The notes: generated by a model from the sequence alone, not told the origin. 64,000 bases of DNA from Caldimonas tepidiphila (GCF_003569765.1 NZ_KZ983958.1:71045-135044), one strand, 5' to 3'. Shown: positions 19,225 to 29,946, counted from the stretch's first letter. Numbers and translations: made by a program.

Positions 19225-20781
19225 TCAGCCGCGGCGCGCGAACTGCCGCAGGTTCAGCCCGGCAAGCGCGAGCGCGCCGAAATACAGCAGCGCCGCGGCA
19301 CCGAGCGTCAGCGCCAGCCAGCCGATGCGCAGCCACGGCTGCTGGCGCAGCGCCACCCAGTCGAGCGCCGCCGACGCGAAGGCCAGCCCTGCGCCGAGCA
19401 GCGCGGTCGCGAACAGCACGCGCGCGAGGAAGCCGCCCCAGCCGGGCGAAGGCCGGTAGGCGCCGCGGCGGCGCAGGCCGATCAGCAGCCAGCCGGCGTT
19501 GAAGAGCGCGCCGACGCCGATCGACAGCGCCAGCCCCGCGTGGCCGAGCCAGGGCACGAACAGCAGGTTCATCAGCTGCGTCAGCACCAGCACGACCACC
19601 GCGATCTTCACCGGCGTGCGGATGTCCTGCTTGGCGTAGAAGCCGGGCGCCAGCACCTTGACGCCGACCAGCCCCATCAAACCGACGCCGTAGCCCATCA
19701 GCGCGAGCACCGTCTGCGCGACGTCGCGGTCGCCGAAGGCGCCGTAGTGATAGAGCGCCGAGACCAGCGGCTTCGCGAACACCAGCAGCGCGACCGCCGA
19801 GGGCAGCGCCAGCAGCACCACCAGCCGCAGGCCCCAGTCGAGCAGGCCGGCATAGCGCTCGGTCTCGCCCTTGGCCTGCGCCGCCGACAGCTGCGGCAGC
19901 AGCACGACGCCGAGCGCGACGCCGAGCAGCGCGGTGGGGAACTCCATCAGCCGGTCGGCGTAGGTCAGCCACGAGACGCTGCCGGCGCCGAGGTGCGAGG
20001 CGATCTGCGTGTTGATCAGCAGCGACAGCTGCGCCACCGACACGCCGAGCACCGCCGGCGCCATCAGCTTCAGGATGCGGCCCACGCCGGGATGGCTCCA
20101 GGCCTCGCGCAGGCCCCGCAGCCTCGGCAGCACGCCGATGCGCGCGAGCGCCGGCAGCTGCGCGCCGAGCTGCAGCGCGCCGCCCGCCATCACGCCGGCG
20201 GCCATCGCGTAGATCGGCTCGATCCCCCAGCGCGCGAACTGCGGCGCCAGCCACAGCGCCGCGCCGATCATCGCCACGTTGAGCAGCACGGGCGTGGCCG
20301 CCGGCACCGCGAAGCGCCGCCAGGTGTTGAGCACCCCCGCCGACAGTGCCACCAGCGACATGAAGAAGATGTAGGGGAACATCCAGCGCGTCATCACGAC
20401 CGCCGCGTCGAAGCCGCCGGGCGTCGCCTTCAGGCCCGAGGCCATCAGCCACACCAGCAGCGGCGCGCCGATCACGCCGGCGAGCGAGGTCGCGAGCAGC
20501 ACGAAGAACAGCACGGAGGCGACCGCGTCGATCAGTCGCCGCGTGGTCTCGTCGCCCTCGCGGGTGCGCGTCTCGGCGAGGATCGGCACGAAGGCCTGCG
20601 AGAAGGCACCCTCGGCGAACAGCCGCCGCAGCAGGTTGGGGATGCGGAAGGCGACCTGGAAGGCGTCGGTCATGGCGCTGGCGCCGAACATCGAGGCCAC
20701 CAGCAGCTCGCGCACCAGCCCGGTGATGCGCGACGCGAGCGTGAACAGGGAGACGGTCGAGGCGGCGCGCAGCAGGTTCAT
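19225..20781 (-). CDS. murJ: lipid II flippase MurJ
   Basis: A 518-residue MOP-superfamily transporter with about 14 membrane helices that flips lipid II across the inner membrane for peptidoglycan synthesis. The N terminus MNLLRAASTVSLFTLASRIT, DAFQVAFRIPNLLRRLFAEG and AFSQAFVPIL is the family signature. Arginines of the central cavity are present in SRITGLVREL and RIPNLLRRL. Length is normal. It is divergent from rpsT, a common betaproteobacterial arrangement, with a TATAAT element 53 bp upstream. Confidence 0.97.
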   Translation of the reverse strand: MNLLRAASTVSLFTLASRITGLVRELLVASMFGASAMTDAFQVAFRIPNLLRRLFAEGAFSQAFVPILAETRTREGDETTRRLIDAVASVLFFVLLATSLAGVIGAPLLVWLMASGLKATPGGFDAAVVMTRWMFPYIFFMSLVALSAGVLNTWRRFAVPAATPVLLNVAMIGAALWLAPQFARWGIEPIYAMAAGVMAGGALQLGAQLPALARIGVLPRLRGLREAWSHPGVGRILKLMAPAVLGVSVAQLSLLINTQIASHLGAGSVSWLTYADRLMEFPTALLGVALGVVLLPQLSAAQAKGETERYAGLLDWGLRLVVLLALPSAVALLVFAKPLVSALYHYGAFGDRDVAQTVLALMGYGVGLMGLVGVKVLAPGFYAKQDIRTPVKIAVVVLVLTQLMNLLFVPWLGHAGLALSIGVGALFNAGWLLIGLRRRGAYRPSPGWGGFLARVLFATALLGAGLAFASAALDWVALRQQPWLRIGWLALTLGAAALLYFGALALAGLNLRQFARRG

Positions 20782-20833
20782 GGACGGCGGCAGGCGCCGC
20801 GTCGGCGCTGCCCGGGGGCTGGAGAGGAGCGCG

Positions 20834-20839
20834 ATTATA
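20834..20839 (-). promoter_or_regulatory. -10 hexamer TATAAT upstream of murJ
   Basis: Perfect TATAAT on the minus strand followed by CGCGCTCC, 53 bp before the murJ start. It resembles the rpsP and rplS elements in being TATAAT directly followed by CG. No -35 match is visible at 16-18 bp. Confidence 0.45.
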
Positions 20840-20870
20840 GGAAGCCCCTCGCAGTCCTCGGCCTGCCCGT

Positions 20871-20899
20871 TTGGCTTCGGCGCCAGGCCATGCTACACT
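20871..20899 (+). promoter_or_regulatory. rpsT promoter
   Basis: TTGGCT (20871-20876) and TACACT (20894-20899) are separated by 17 bp. They lie 35 bp upstream of the rpsT start, giving a short leader of about 28 nt. This is a good housekeeping promoter match. Confidence 0.65.
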
Positions 20900-20933
20900 C
20901 TTCGTTTTTGCACAACCCGGAAACACATTCAGC

Positions 20934-21224
20934 ATGGCCACTTCCAAGCCCAAGAAAACCGTTCGCATCGCGTCGGGCCGCAAGCGCGCCCGTCAGGATG
21001 TCAAGCTCAACGCTGCCAACACCGCGCTGCGCTCCAAATTCCGCACGGTCATCAAGAACGTGCAAAAGGCTGTGGTTGCCGGCGACAAGTCGCGTGCAGC
21101 CGAGCTCTTCAAGCTGGCCGAGCCGGTGATCGACTCGATCGCCGACAAGGGCCTCTTCCACAAGAACAAGGCCGCTCGCTCCAAGAGCCGCCTGTCGGCG
21201 TCCATCAAGGCGCTGTCGGCCTGA
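20934..21224 (+). CDS. rpsT: 30S ribosomal protein S20
   Basis: S20 of 96 residues, binding the bottom of the 16S body. It begins [20 protein letters not shown] and has [20 protein letters not shown] and [20 protein letters not shown]. The N terminus is slightly longer than in E. coli. It has its own promoter and a strong terminator 27 bp after the stop, so it is monocistronic. Confidence 0.98.
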   Translation: MATSKPKKTVRIASGRKRARQDVKLNAANTALRSKFRTVIKNVQKAVVAGDKSRAAELFKLAEPVIDSIADKGLFHKNKAARSKSRLSASIKALSA

Positions 21225-21250
21225 CACGAAACACCGGGTTGCCGCAAGAG

Positions 21251-21279
21251 AAAAGGGCTCGCATCGCGAGCCCTTTTTC
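21251..21279 (+). terminator. intrinsic terminator of rpsT
   Basis: AAAGGGCTCGC and GCGAGCCCTTT form an 11-bp perfect stem with a 3-nt loop, ending in five Ts. The A-run on the other side means it may also act on the converging DUF3579 gene. Confidence 0.9.
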
Positions 21280-21342
21280 ATTTCCGGCGCCGGTCGAGAA
21301 CCGGTCGGCCAAGCCCTCCCCCGCGGGGGAGGCCGGCCGTGC

Positions 21343-21672
21343 TCAGCGGCGCGGCGGCGCGTCGGGGAGCAGGCAGGCCTCGGCGACCTGCAGGCCGTTG
21401 TCGCGGGCGAAGTTCATCACGAAGTCCCAGGCCATCGGCTCGATGTCGCGCAGCGCCTCGTTGACGACCACGCACTTCACGCCGTTGATCAGCGTCGGCA
21501 CGCAGTAGGGCGAATAGCCGATGTGGGCACCGATGCCCTGGCGCACGCCGCCCGGGCGGAAGCTCGACATGGCGCCCGCCAGGCGCTCGGCCCAGTCGCT
21601 GGGACGGAAGGCGCGACCGTCTTGGGTGATTCCCTGGATGAATATCTCGCGTGGCTTGGTGGGGGGCGTCAT
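21343..21672 (-). CDS. DUF3579 domain protein
   Basis: A 109-residue protein of DUF3579, a family largely restricted to betaproteobacteria and often found beside arginine genes, as here. It begins MTPPTKPREIFIQGITQDGR. The start at 21672 is chosen from that N terminus; longer upstream frames run into the divergent argD promoter region. It has no signal peptide or membrane segment. Function is unknown; shared regulation with the arginine genes is an inference from position. Confidence 0.85.
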   Translation of the reverse strand: MTPPTKPREIFIQGITQDGRAFRPSDWAERLAGAMSSFRPGGVRQGIGAHIGYSPYCVPTLINGVKCVVVNEALRDIEPMAWDFVMNFARDNGLQVAEACLLPDAPPRR

Positions 21673-22007
21673 TCGATGGGGGGCGAAGTGAGGGAGCTCC
21701 CGCTTGTGGCGGCATCGTGTGGCGGCAGCAAAGTGGGGGGCGCCGCATTGTCGATCCTGCAAATGATATCTTATATAAGACTTCCGACCGGGGCAGTCGA
21801 GCTCCCCGGCCGCACCGGCACCCGCCCGCACCCGCTGCCGCCCGCGGACCGGCGGGGACCGAGGACCTACCGCCCGCGCGCCGAAAACCCGCCGCGCCGC
21901 GCCTCGGAAGCCCCTTCGCTCCCCTTAGAATGAGCCGCGAGAGCGCGGAGTCGAAGTCCGGCAGACAGCTGCGGGGCGCCTCCGCCGTTTTGCTTTCTGG
22001 AGTTCCG
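21673..22007. promoter_or_regulatory. divergent control region between the DUF3579 gene and argD
   Basis: A 335-bp spacer with no gene. At its centre is the perfect palindrome CTTATATAAG (21770-21779), the most AT-rich point, which can supply -10 elements in both directions. For argD, TTGTCG (21748-21753) precedes TATATA (21772-21777) at 18 bp. That leaves a leader of over 220 nt before the argD ATG, in which I see no recognisable riboswitch or attenuator. TGGAG lies just before the argD ATG. Confidence 0.4.
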
Positions 22008-23216
22008 ATGACCACCCAGCCGACCCCTGCCCCGTCCCCCCTGATGAACACCTACGGCCGCCTGCCGATCGCGCTGTCGCACGGACAGGGCTGCCGCGTC
22101 TGGGACACCGAGGGCCGGGAGTACCTCGACGCGCTCGGCGGCATCGCCGTCAACACCCTCGGCCACGCGCATCCGAAGCTGGTGCCGGCGCTGCAGGAGC
22201 AGGTCGCGAAGCTGATCCACTGCTCCAACTACTACCAGGTGCCGCTGCAGGAGCGGCTCGGTGCGAGGCTCGCCGAGCTCTCGGGCCTCACCAACGCCTT
22301 CTTCTGCAACTCGGGACTGGAAGCCAACGAGGCGGCGCTGAAGATCGCGCGCAAGTTCGGCCACGACAAGGGCATCGACTTCCCCGAGGTGATCGTCTAC
22401 GAGCGCGCCTTCCACGGCCGCTCGATCGCGACGCTGTCGGCCACCGGCAACGCCAAGGTGCAAAAAGGCTTCGAGCCGCTGGTCGAGGGCTTCGTGCGCG
22501 TGCCGCTCAACGACGTCGCCGCGATCGAGGAGGTCGCGCGCAGCCGCCCGAACGTGGTCGCGGTCTTCCTCGAGACGATCCAGGGCGAGGGCGGCGTGCA
22601 GCCGGCGCGGGCCGACTACCTGCAGGCGGTGCGGCGCCTGTGCGACGAGCGCGACTGGCTGCTGATGATCGACGAGGTGCAGTGCGGCATCGGGCGCACC
22701 GGCAAGTGGTTCGCGCACCAGTGGGCCGGCATCAAGCCGGACGTGATGCCGCTGGCCAAGGGCCTGGGCTCGGGCGTGCCGATCGGCGCGGTGATCGCCG
22801 GCCCCAAGGCCGCCCACGTGTTCCAGCCCGGCAACCACGGCACCACCTTCGGCGGCAACCCGCTGGCGATGCGCGCCGGTGTCGAGACGCTGCGCATCAT
22901 GGAGGAGGACGGCCTGCTGGAGAACGCCGCCACCGTCGGCGCCCACCTGAAGGCCGCGCTCGAGCGCGAGCTCGGCGCACTGCCCGGCGTCAAGGAGATC
23001 CGTGGCCAGGGTCTGATGCTCGGCATCGAGCTCGAGCGCCCCTGCGGCGTGCTGCTCAACCGCGCGATGGAAGCGGGCCTGCTGATCAGCGTGACGGCCG
23101 ACAGCGTGGTGCGCATGGTGCCGCCGCTGATCCTGAGCGTCGCCGAGGCCGACGAGATCGTCGCCCGGCTCGTGCCGCTGATCAAGGCCTTCCTCTCCGA
23201 GCCCGCCGCGGCCTGA
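22008..23216 (+). CDS. argD: acetylornithine aminotransferase
   Basis: A 402-residue class III PLP aminotransferase that makes N-acetylornithine and may also act on succinyl-diaminopimelate. Motifs are GIAVNTLGHAHPKLV, FFCNSGLEANEAALKIARK, LLMIDEVQCGIGRTGKW and the Schiff-base Lys251 in LAKGLGSGVPIGA. The ATG at 22008 has a TGGAG site. It is followed after 32 bp by argF, so the two form the core of an arginine operon. Confidence 0.95.
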   Translation: MTTQPTPAPSPLMNTYGRLPIALSHGQGCRVWDTEGREYLDALGGIAVNTLGHAHPKLVPALQEQVAKLIHCSNYYQVPLQERLGARLAELSGLTNAFFCNSGLEANEAALKIARKFGHDKGIDFPEVIVYERAFHGRSIATLSATGNAKVQKGFEPLVEGFVRVPLNDVAAIEEVARSRPNVVAVFLETIQGEGGVQPARADYLQAVRRLCDERDWLLMIDEVQCGIGRTGKWFAHQWAGIKPDVMPLAKGLGSGVPIGAVIAGPKAAHVFQPGNHGTTFGGNPLAMRAGVETLRIMEEDGLLENAATVGAHLKAALERELGALPGVKEIRGQGLMLGIELERPCGVLLNRAMEAGLLISVTADSVVRMVPPLILSVAEADEIVARLVPLIKAFLSEPAAA

Positions 23217-23248
23217 GCATGCGCCGCCCCGAGACCGAAGGACAGCCG

Positions 23249-24181
23249 ATGAAGCCGGGATACTCGCTGATGAAGCACTACCTCCAGTTCAAGGACCTGC
23301 GTGCCGAGGAGTACGCCTACCTGTTCGAGCGCACCGCGATCATCAAGAAGCGCTTCAAGAACTACGAGAAGTACACGCCGCTGGCGGACCGCACGCTGGC
23401 GATGATCTTCGAGAAGGCCAGCACGCGCACCCGCGTGAGCTTCGAGGCCGGCATGTACCAGATGGGCGGCTCGGTGGTGCACCTCACGACCGGCGACAGC
23501 CAGCTCGGCCGCGCCGAGCCGATCGAGGACAGCGCGCGCGTCATCAGCCGCATGGTGGACCTGGTGATGATCCGCACCTACGAGCAGGCCAAGCTCGAGG
23601 CCTTCGCGGCGAACTCGCGCGTGCCGGTCATCAACGGCCTGACCAACGAGTTCCATCCCTGCCAGATCCTCGCCGACATCTTCACCTACATCGAGCACCG
23701 CGGCTCGATCGCCGGCAAGACGGTGGCCTGGGTCGGCGACGGCAACAACATGGCCAACACCTGGCTGCAGGCGGCCGAGATCCTCGGCTTCAAGGTCCAC
23801 ATCAGCACGCCGAGCGGCTACGAGGTCGACCCGGCGCTCGCCGGCGTCCGCGACCAGAGCTGCTTCAAGAGCTTCAAGGACCCGATGGATGCCTGCCGCG
23901 ATGCGCACCTCGTCACCACCGACGTGTGGACCAGCATGGGCTTCGAGGCCGAGAACGAGCAGCGCCGCGCGGCCTTTGCCGACTGGTGCGTCGACGCCGA
24001 GATGATGGCCGCGGCGCAGCCCGACGCCCTCTTCATGCACTGCCTGCCGGCGCACCGCGGCGAGGAGGTCGCCGCCGAGGTGATCGACGGGCCGCAGTCG
24101 GTGGTCTGGGACGAGGCCGAGAACCGCATGCACGTGCAGAAGGCGCTGATGGAGTACCTGCTGCTCGGCCGCATCGGCTGA
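23249..24181 (+). CDS. argF: ornithine carbamoyltransferase
   Basis: A 310-residue OTCase converting ornithine and carbamoyl phosphate to citrulline. The carbamoyl-phosphate loop is FEKASTRTRVSFEAG, followed by VPVINGLTNEFHPCQILADI, WVGDGNNMANTW and the ornithine-site FMHCLPAHRGEEV. I chose the ATG at 23249 because AAGGA precedes it; an earlier in-frame ATG at 23219 directly after the argD stop lacks such a site and adds no homologous residues. Confidence 0.96.
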   Translation: MKPGYSLMKHYLQFKDLRAEEYAYLFERTAIIKKRFKNYEKYTPLADRTLAMIFEKASTRTRVSFEAGMYQMGGSVVHLTTGDSQLGRAEPIEDSARVISRMVDLVMIRTYEQAKLEAFAANSRVPVINGLTNEFHPCQILADIFTYIEHRGSIAGKTVAWVGDGNNMANTWLQAAEILGFKVHISTPSGYEVDPALAGVRDQSCFKSFKDPMDACRDAHLVTTDVWTSMGFEAENEQRRAAFADWCVDAEMMAAAQPDALFMHCLPAHRGEEVAAEVIDGPQSVVWDEAENRMHVQKALMEYLLLGRIG

Positions 24182-24212
24182 CCCGCCCGCCCTTCCCCGC
24201 AGCGCACGCCCC

Positions 24213-24956
24213 ATGAAACTCGCGGTGATCGCGGACATCCACGGCAACCGCGAGGCCTTCGCCGCCTGCCTGGAGCATGCGCGCGAGCGCGGCGCGGAGC
24301 ACTTCGCGCTGCTCGGCGACTATGTCGGCTACGGCGCCGATCCCGGCTGGGTGATCGACCGCGTGCGCGAGCTGGTGGACGCGGGCGCCCGGGCGGTGCT
24401 CGGCAACCACGACCTCGCGGTGCTGGAGGCGCCGTCGCCCTACATGAACCCGGATGCCCGCGCCGTGATCGCCTGGACGCGCGAGGAGCTCGACGAGGAC
24501 CAGCTGGCGCTGCTCGGCTCGCTGCCCGACACCGAGAGCGAGGGCGACTGCCTGTTCGTGCACGCGAACGCGGCCGCCCCTCGTCAGTGGCGCTACATGC
24601 ACCGCGCGGAGGACGCCGCCCGCAGCCTCCAGGCGACCGACGCGAGCTACGTCTTCTGCGGCCATGCCCACGAGCCCTCGGCGTTCCGCCTGTCGCCCGA
24701 CGGCGGGATCCTGCACTTCAAGCCGGGCGCCGGCATGTCGATCCACCTCACGCCGGGACAGCGCTGGCTGGTCGTCGCCGGCGCGGCCGGCCAGCCGCGC
24801 GACGGCAACCCGGCCGCGAGCTACGTGATGTTCGACCGCAGCGCCGCGATGCTGACCTTCCACCGCGTCCCCTACGACCACGAGACCGCCGCCACCAAGA
24901 TCATGGCCGCCGGCCTGCCCTACCGCCTCGCGCTGCGGCTGATCGAAGGCATCTGA
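24213..24956 (+). CDS. YfcE-like metallophosphoesterase
   Basis: A 247-residue calcineurin-like phosphoesterase with the full dimetal set: DIHGN near the N terminus, GDYVGYG, GNHD, a later VHAN and CGHAHEP. The protein is cytosolic. The family includes phosphodiesterases acting on small nucleotides and related esters; the substrate is not predictable. It lies 31 bp after argF and may be carried on the arginine transcript. Confidence 0.88.
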   Translation: MKLAVIADIHGNREAFAACLEHARERGAEHFALLGDYVGYGADPGWVIDRVRELVDAGARAVLGNHDLAVLEAPSPYMNPDARAVIAWTREELDEDQLALLGSLPDTESEGDCLFVHANAAAPRQWRYMHRAEDAARSLQATDASYVFCGHAHEPSAFRLSPDGGILHFKPGAGMSIHLTPGQRWLVVAGAAGQPRDGNPAASYVMFDRSAAMLTFHRVPYDHETAATKIMAAGLPYRLALRLIEGI

Positions 24957-24991
24957 AACCGCCCCGCCCTTCCCTTCGCTGTCCTGTCCCG

Positions 24992-25351
24992 ATGATTCCG
25001 GATCCTGTCTCCTGCCAAGGCTGCGGCGCCTGCTGCGCGAGCTTCCGCGTCGACTTCGCGCGCGAGGAGCTCGACGAGGAAGGCGGCTGCGTGCCCTCGG
25101 GCCTCGCGGTCGACCTCACCGCCAGCCTGTGCCGCATGCGCGGCACCGACCATGCCCAGCCGCGCTGCGCGGCGCTGGTCGGCAAGGTCGGGCACGACGC
25201 CCGCTGCGGCATCTACGAGTGGCGCCCCTCGCCCTGCCGCGAGTTCGGCCGGCTCGCGCCGCAGGGCCTGCCCGACGACGCCTGCACGCGCGCGCGGCTG
25301 CGCCATGGCCTGGCACCGCTCGGCAGTGCGCCCGGCGCCGCCGGGGGCTGA
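24992..25351 (+). CDS. YkgJ family cysteine cluster protein
   Basis: A 119-residue protein with the cysteine-cluster signature of the YkgJ/UPF0153 family: [15 protein letters not shown] near the start, later single cysteines in SLCRM and PRCAAL, then [14 protein letters not shown]. Such clusters probably bind zinc or an Fe-S centre. The ATG at 24992 lies 35 bp after the phosphoesterase gene. No function is established; it lies between argF and argG and may be cotranscribed. Confidence 0.85.
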   Translation: MIPDPVSCQGCGACCASFRVDFAREELDEEGGCVPSGLAVDLTASLCRMRGTDHAQPRCAALVGKVGHDARCGIYEWRPSPCREFGRLAPQGLPDDACTRARLRHGLAPLGSAPGAAGG

Positions 25352-25463
25352 GGCACGAGACCGCCCGCCGGGGAAGAGTCCTCTCCTCGACAGCCCTGCG
25401 CCCGAGGCAGGGGCGGTGCGAAGCCCTAGAATTCCGCGTTTACCTCCAACCCCTCGCTTGCCC

Positions 25464-26867
<1,404 letters not shown>

Positions 26868-26891
26868 TCCCGCCGCTGCGGGACGAAGCCG

Positions 26892-26920
26892 GAACGGGGC
26901 CTGCGGGCCCCGTTCTCTAT
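26892..26920 (+). terminator. hairpin after argG
   Basis: GAACGGGGCC and GGCCCCGTTC form a perfect 10-bp stem with loop TGCG, followed by the pyrimidine-rich TCTATT. It lies 24 bp after the argG stop. The T-run is weak but the position fits a terminator. Confidence 0.6.
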
Positions 26921-27311
26921 TGCGGGGCCGTTCATCCGGCATGGCGCCCGAGCGGCGCGCGCCGGCGGGCCAAAGAGGCCCCCGGGAGATCGGCCGCCTC
27001 CCTGGCGAGTCCGCGCTGCCAACCCAGCACGCCCGCCTGTTCCGGCCGTCCCCCGGGGAGAAGTCCGCCGCGGTCCGGGGCGCGGCGGCGAAAGGATGCG
27101 GCAGGACTGGACGACGGCCCGGCGCCGACCGAACTTCCCTGGCGCTTCGCAAAAGATGTGACCCCCAGTATCTCCAGGGCGGGCAGCGGGCCGCCACCCC
27201 CTCCTCGGGCGTGCGGGGCACGATGCAGGGTGCCGCGAGGCGCGGGTCGCGCCCGGCGCGCCACCCGCTCGGTTAGCATCGCGGGCTGTCCTTCATTTCC
27301 GATCCCGAGTC
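26921..27311. other. 391-bp gene-free spacer
   Basis: Between the argG hairpin and ppnP I see no convincing gene. Open frames here are arginine- and proline-rich shadow sequence without ribosome-binding sites or familiar motifs. TTCGCA (about 27147) and TATCTC (about 27170) are spaced 17 bp apart and could be a weak promoter for ppnP; nothing else stands out. Confidence 0.4.
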
Positions 27312-27629
27312 ATGAGCACCGATCTTTCCCAAGTCAGCGTCAACCCGCGCGCCAACGTGTACTTCGACGGCAAGTGCGTCTCGCACAGCGTCACGCTCGC
27401 CGACGGCACCCGCAAGAGCGTGGGCGTGATCCTGCCCGCGACCCTGACCTTCAACACCGGCGCGGCCGAGGTGATGGAGACGGTGGCCGGCGCCTGCGAG
27501 GTCAAGCTCGCTGGCCAGAGCGAATGGAAGCGCTACGGCGAGGGCCAGTCCTTCGACGTGCCGGCGAACTCGAGCTTCGAGATCCGCGTCGAGGGCGAGC
27601 CCTACCACTACATCTGCCACTTCGCCTGA
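27312..27629 (+). CDS. ppnP: pyrimidine/purine nucleoside phosphorylase
   Basis: A 105-residue cupin of the PpnP (DUF1255/UPF0345) family, small nucleoside phosphorylases of broad specificity. Family features are NVYFDGKCVSHSV, GVILPATLTFNTGAAEVME and FDVPANSSFEIRV. Length is normal. It stands alone on the plus strand and converges on murB. Confidence 0.95.
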   Translation: MSTDLSQVSVNPRANVYFDGKCVSHSVTLADGTRKSVGVILPATLTFNTGAAEVMETVAGACEVKLAGQSEWKRYGEGQSFDVPANSSFEIRVEGEPYHYICHFA

Positions 27630-27711
27630 GCGGCGAAGCGCACGGGGCCGGCTGCCCGGCCCGCCGCTGCGGCGGACGGGCAGGCCGGCGGCAGCGCGTG
27701 CTGCGGCCGGC

Positions 27712-28728
27712 TCAGACCACCACCGGCTCCGGCTCCAGCCGGATGCCGAAGCGGCCGTAGACGCTCTCCTGGATCGCCCGCGCGAGCGTCACCACCTCGG
27801 AGCCCGTGGCGCCGCCACGGTTGACCAGCACCAGCGCCTGCTTCTCGTAGACGCCGGCGTGGCCGATGGACTTGCCCTTCCAGCCGCAGGCGTCGATCAG
27901 CCAGCCGGCGGCGAGCTTGAAGCCGCCGTCGGGCATCGGGTAGTGCACGATCTCCGGGTCGCGGCCGATGATGTCGCGGCACTGCTCCTGCGTCACCACC
28001 GGGTTCTTGAAGAAGCTGCCGGCGTTGCCGATCACCGCCGGGTCGGGCAGCTTGGCGCGGCGGATCTCGCACACCCAGTCGAACACCTGCTGCGGCGTCG
28101 GCTGCTCGATGCCCGAATCCTGCCGCTTGCGCGCGATGTCGGCATAGCCGAGCACCGGCTGCCAGGGCCGCGGCAGGCGCAGCCGCACGCGCGTGATCAC
28201 GCTCTTGCCCGCCAGCGCGTTCTTGAAGACGCTGTCGCGGTAGCCGAAGCGGCACTGCGCGGCGTCGAGCGTGACGGTGCGGCCGGTGACGAGGTCGACC
28301 GCGTCGAGCGAATGGAAGCGGTCCTTCAGCTCGAGCCCATAGGCGCCGATGTTCTGCACCGGCGCGGCGCCGACCGTGCCCGGCACCAGCGCCATGTTCT
28401 CGAGCCCCGGCAGGCCCTGCTGCAGCGTCCAGACCACCGCCTCGTGCCAGTTCTCGCCGGCACCGAGCTCGACGATCCAGGCGTCGTCGCGCGTCTCGAC
28501 GACGCGGCGGCCCTCGACCTCGATCTTCAGCACCACCGGCGCGATGTCGCGCGTGAGCACGATGTTGCTGCCCCCGCCGAGGATGAACTTCGGCGCGCGG
28601 CCGAACTCCGGGTGGTCGACGACGCGGCGCACGTCGGCCTCGCAGCGGATGCGCACGAGCGTGCGCGCCACCGCGGGCAGGCCGAAGGTGTTGTAGGGTC
28701 GGAGACTGACGGCGGACTCGATTTGCAT
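27712..28728 (-). CDS. murB: UDP-N-acetylenolpyruvoylglucosamine reductase
   Basis: A 338-residue FAD enzyme that reduces UDP-GlcNAc-enolpyruvate to UDP-MurNAc. The FAD domain has SLRPYNTFGLPAVA, FILGGGSNIVLT and NMALVPGTVGAAPVQNIGAY. The catalytic Ser lies in IGNAGSFFKNPVV. This is the type I (E. coli) form. Two starts are possible, 28728 and 28746; I prefer MQIESAVSLRP, although the upstream ATG has AGAGGGA immediately before it. It is divergent from yajQ with only about 50 bp between starts. Confidence 0.95.
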   Translation of the reverse strand: MQIESAVSLRPYNTFGLPAVARTLVRIRCEADVRRVVDHPEFGRAPKFILGGGSNIVLTRDIAPVVLKIEVEGRRVVETRDDAWIVELGAGENWHEAVVWTLQQGLPGLENMALVPGTVGAAPVQNIGAYGLELKDRFHSLDAVDLVTGRTVTLDAAQCRFGYRDSVFKNALAGKSVITRVRLRLPRPWQPVLGYADIARKRQDSGIEQPTPQQVFDWVCEIRRAKLPDPAVIGNAGSFFKNPVVTQEQCRDIIGRDPEIVHYPMPDGGFKLAAGWLIDACGWKGKSIGHAGVYEKQALVLVNRGGATGSEVVTLARAIQESVYGRFGIRLEPEPVVV

Positions 28729-28777
28729 GGCAGAATTTTCGCCCATTCCCTCTGGTTCCCGCCTGAAAGAGTCTTAA

Positions 28778-29272
28778 ATGCCCAGCTTCGATGCCGTCCT
28801 CGAACCCGACATGGTTGCCATCCGGCACGCCGTCGAAAACACCAAGAAGGAGATCGCCACCCGCTTCGACTTCAAGGGCACCAGCGCCGCAATCGAATTG
28901 AAAGAAAAGGAAAAAGAGATTCAACTCGTCGGCGACAGCGATTTCCAGATCGAGCAGATCAGCGCAGTGCTGCTGGGCAAGCTCACCAAGCAGAACGTGC
29001 AGGTGAGCTTCCTGGACATGAGCGCCAAGCTGGAGAAGATCGGCGGCGACAAGGTGCGCCAGACCTACAAGGTCCGCGCCGGCATCGATGCGGACCTGGC
29101 CAAGAAGATCGTGGCCGCGATCAAGAACAGCAAGATCAAGGTGCAGGCCAGCATCCAGGGCGATGAGGTGCGCGTCACCGGCAAGAACCGCGACGACCTG
29201 CAGGCGGCGATGGCGCTGCTGAAGAAGGAAGTCACGGAAGCGCCGCTGTCCTTCGGCAACTTCCGCGACTGA
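28778..29272 (+). CDS. yajQ: YajQ family nucleotide-binding protein
   Basis: A 164-residue YajQ (DUF520) protein with two ferredoxin-like domains. Some homologues bind cyclic-di-GMP and act as regulators. It begins MPSFDAVLEPDMVAIRHAVE and has FDFKGTSAAIELKEKEKEI and VSFLDMSAKLEKIGGDKVRQ. Length is standard. It is divergent from murB and followed 17 bp later by the aspartic protease gene. Confidence 0.95.
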   Translation: MPSFDAVLEPDMVAIRHAVENTKKEIATRFDFKGTSAAIELKEKEKEIQLVGDSDFQIEQISAVLLGKLTKQNVQVSFLDMSAKLEKIGGDKVRQTYKVRAGIDADLAKKIVAAIKNSKIKVQASIQGDEVRVTGKNRDDLQAAMALLKKEVTEAPLSFGNFRD

Positions 29273-29289
29273 CGCGCCCGGGCCGGCCC

Positions 29290-29946
29290 ATGCGTGCGAT
29301 CGGACCCGCCACCCTCCTCGCGATCGCGGCCGGCCTCGCTGGCGGCAGCGCCGCGGCCGCCGACAAGGTGGCGCTCGCCGGCAGCATGGGCCAGCGCGCG
29401 CTGCTCGTCATCGACGGCGCCGCGCCGCGCGCGGTCGCGGTCGGCGCGACGCTCGACGGCGTCAAGGTGCTGAGCGTGTCGCCCACCGAGGCGGTGGTCG
29501 AGGTGGACGGGCAGCGCCGCACGCTGCTGCTCGGCGCCTCGCAGCTCGACGTCGGCCGCGGCGGCAAGGGGGCGGCTGGTCGCCGCATCGTGCTCAGCGC
29601 CGAGCAGGGCGGCCACTTCTTCGCCACCGGCACGATCAACGGCCAGACGGTGCGCTTCGTGGTCGACACCGGCGCCACCTACATCGCCCTCGACCAGGCG
29701 CTCGCGACGCGCATCGGGCTGCGCCTGAACCCCGCGTCGCGCCTGAACATGCACACCGCCAACGGCACCGTGCCGGCGCACCGTGTCAGCCTCGGCTCGG
29801 TGCGCATCGGCGACGTCGAGCTCCACAACGTCGAGGCGGTGGTGCTGCCGCAGGCGATGCCGGTGGTGCTGCTCGGCAACAGCTTCCTAACGCGCTTCAA
29901 GATGCAGCGCGAGAACGACCAGCTCACGCTCGACCGCAGCTACTGA
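29290..29946 (+). CDS. exported retropepsin-like aspartic protease
   Basis: A 218-residue clan AA aspartic protease (TIGR02281 type). A signal peptide covers about residues 1-24 (ATLLAIAAGLAGGSAAAADK). The single catalytic motif FVVDTGATYIAL has Asp126, and LLGNSFLTRFKM lies near the C terminus. One motif per chain means it should act as a homodimer, presumably in the periplasm. The target is unknown. It lies 17 bp after yajQ and probably shares its transcript. Confidence 0.88.
   Translation: MRAIGPATLLAIAAGLAGGSAAAADKVALAGSMGQRALLVIDGAAPRAVAVGATLDGVKVLSVSPTEAVVEVDGQRRTLLLGASQLDVGRGGKGAAGRRIVLSAEQGGHFFATGTINGQTVRFVVDTGATYIALDQALATRIGLRLNPASRLNMHTANGTVPAHRVSLGSVRIGDVELHNVEAVVLPQAMPVVLLGNSFLTRFKMQRENDQLTLDRSY

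Noticed and set aside
22008..25351. A new operon function for the phosphoesterase and YkgJ genes within the arginine block
   Set aside because: Both are common families and simple proximity is the only evidence; an arginine-specific role cannot be supported.
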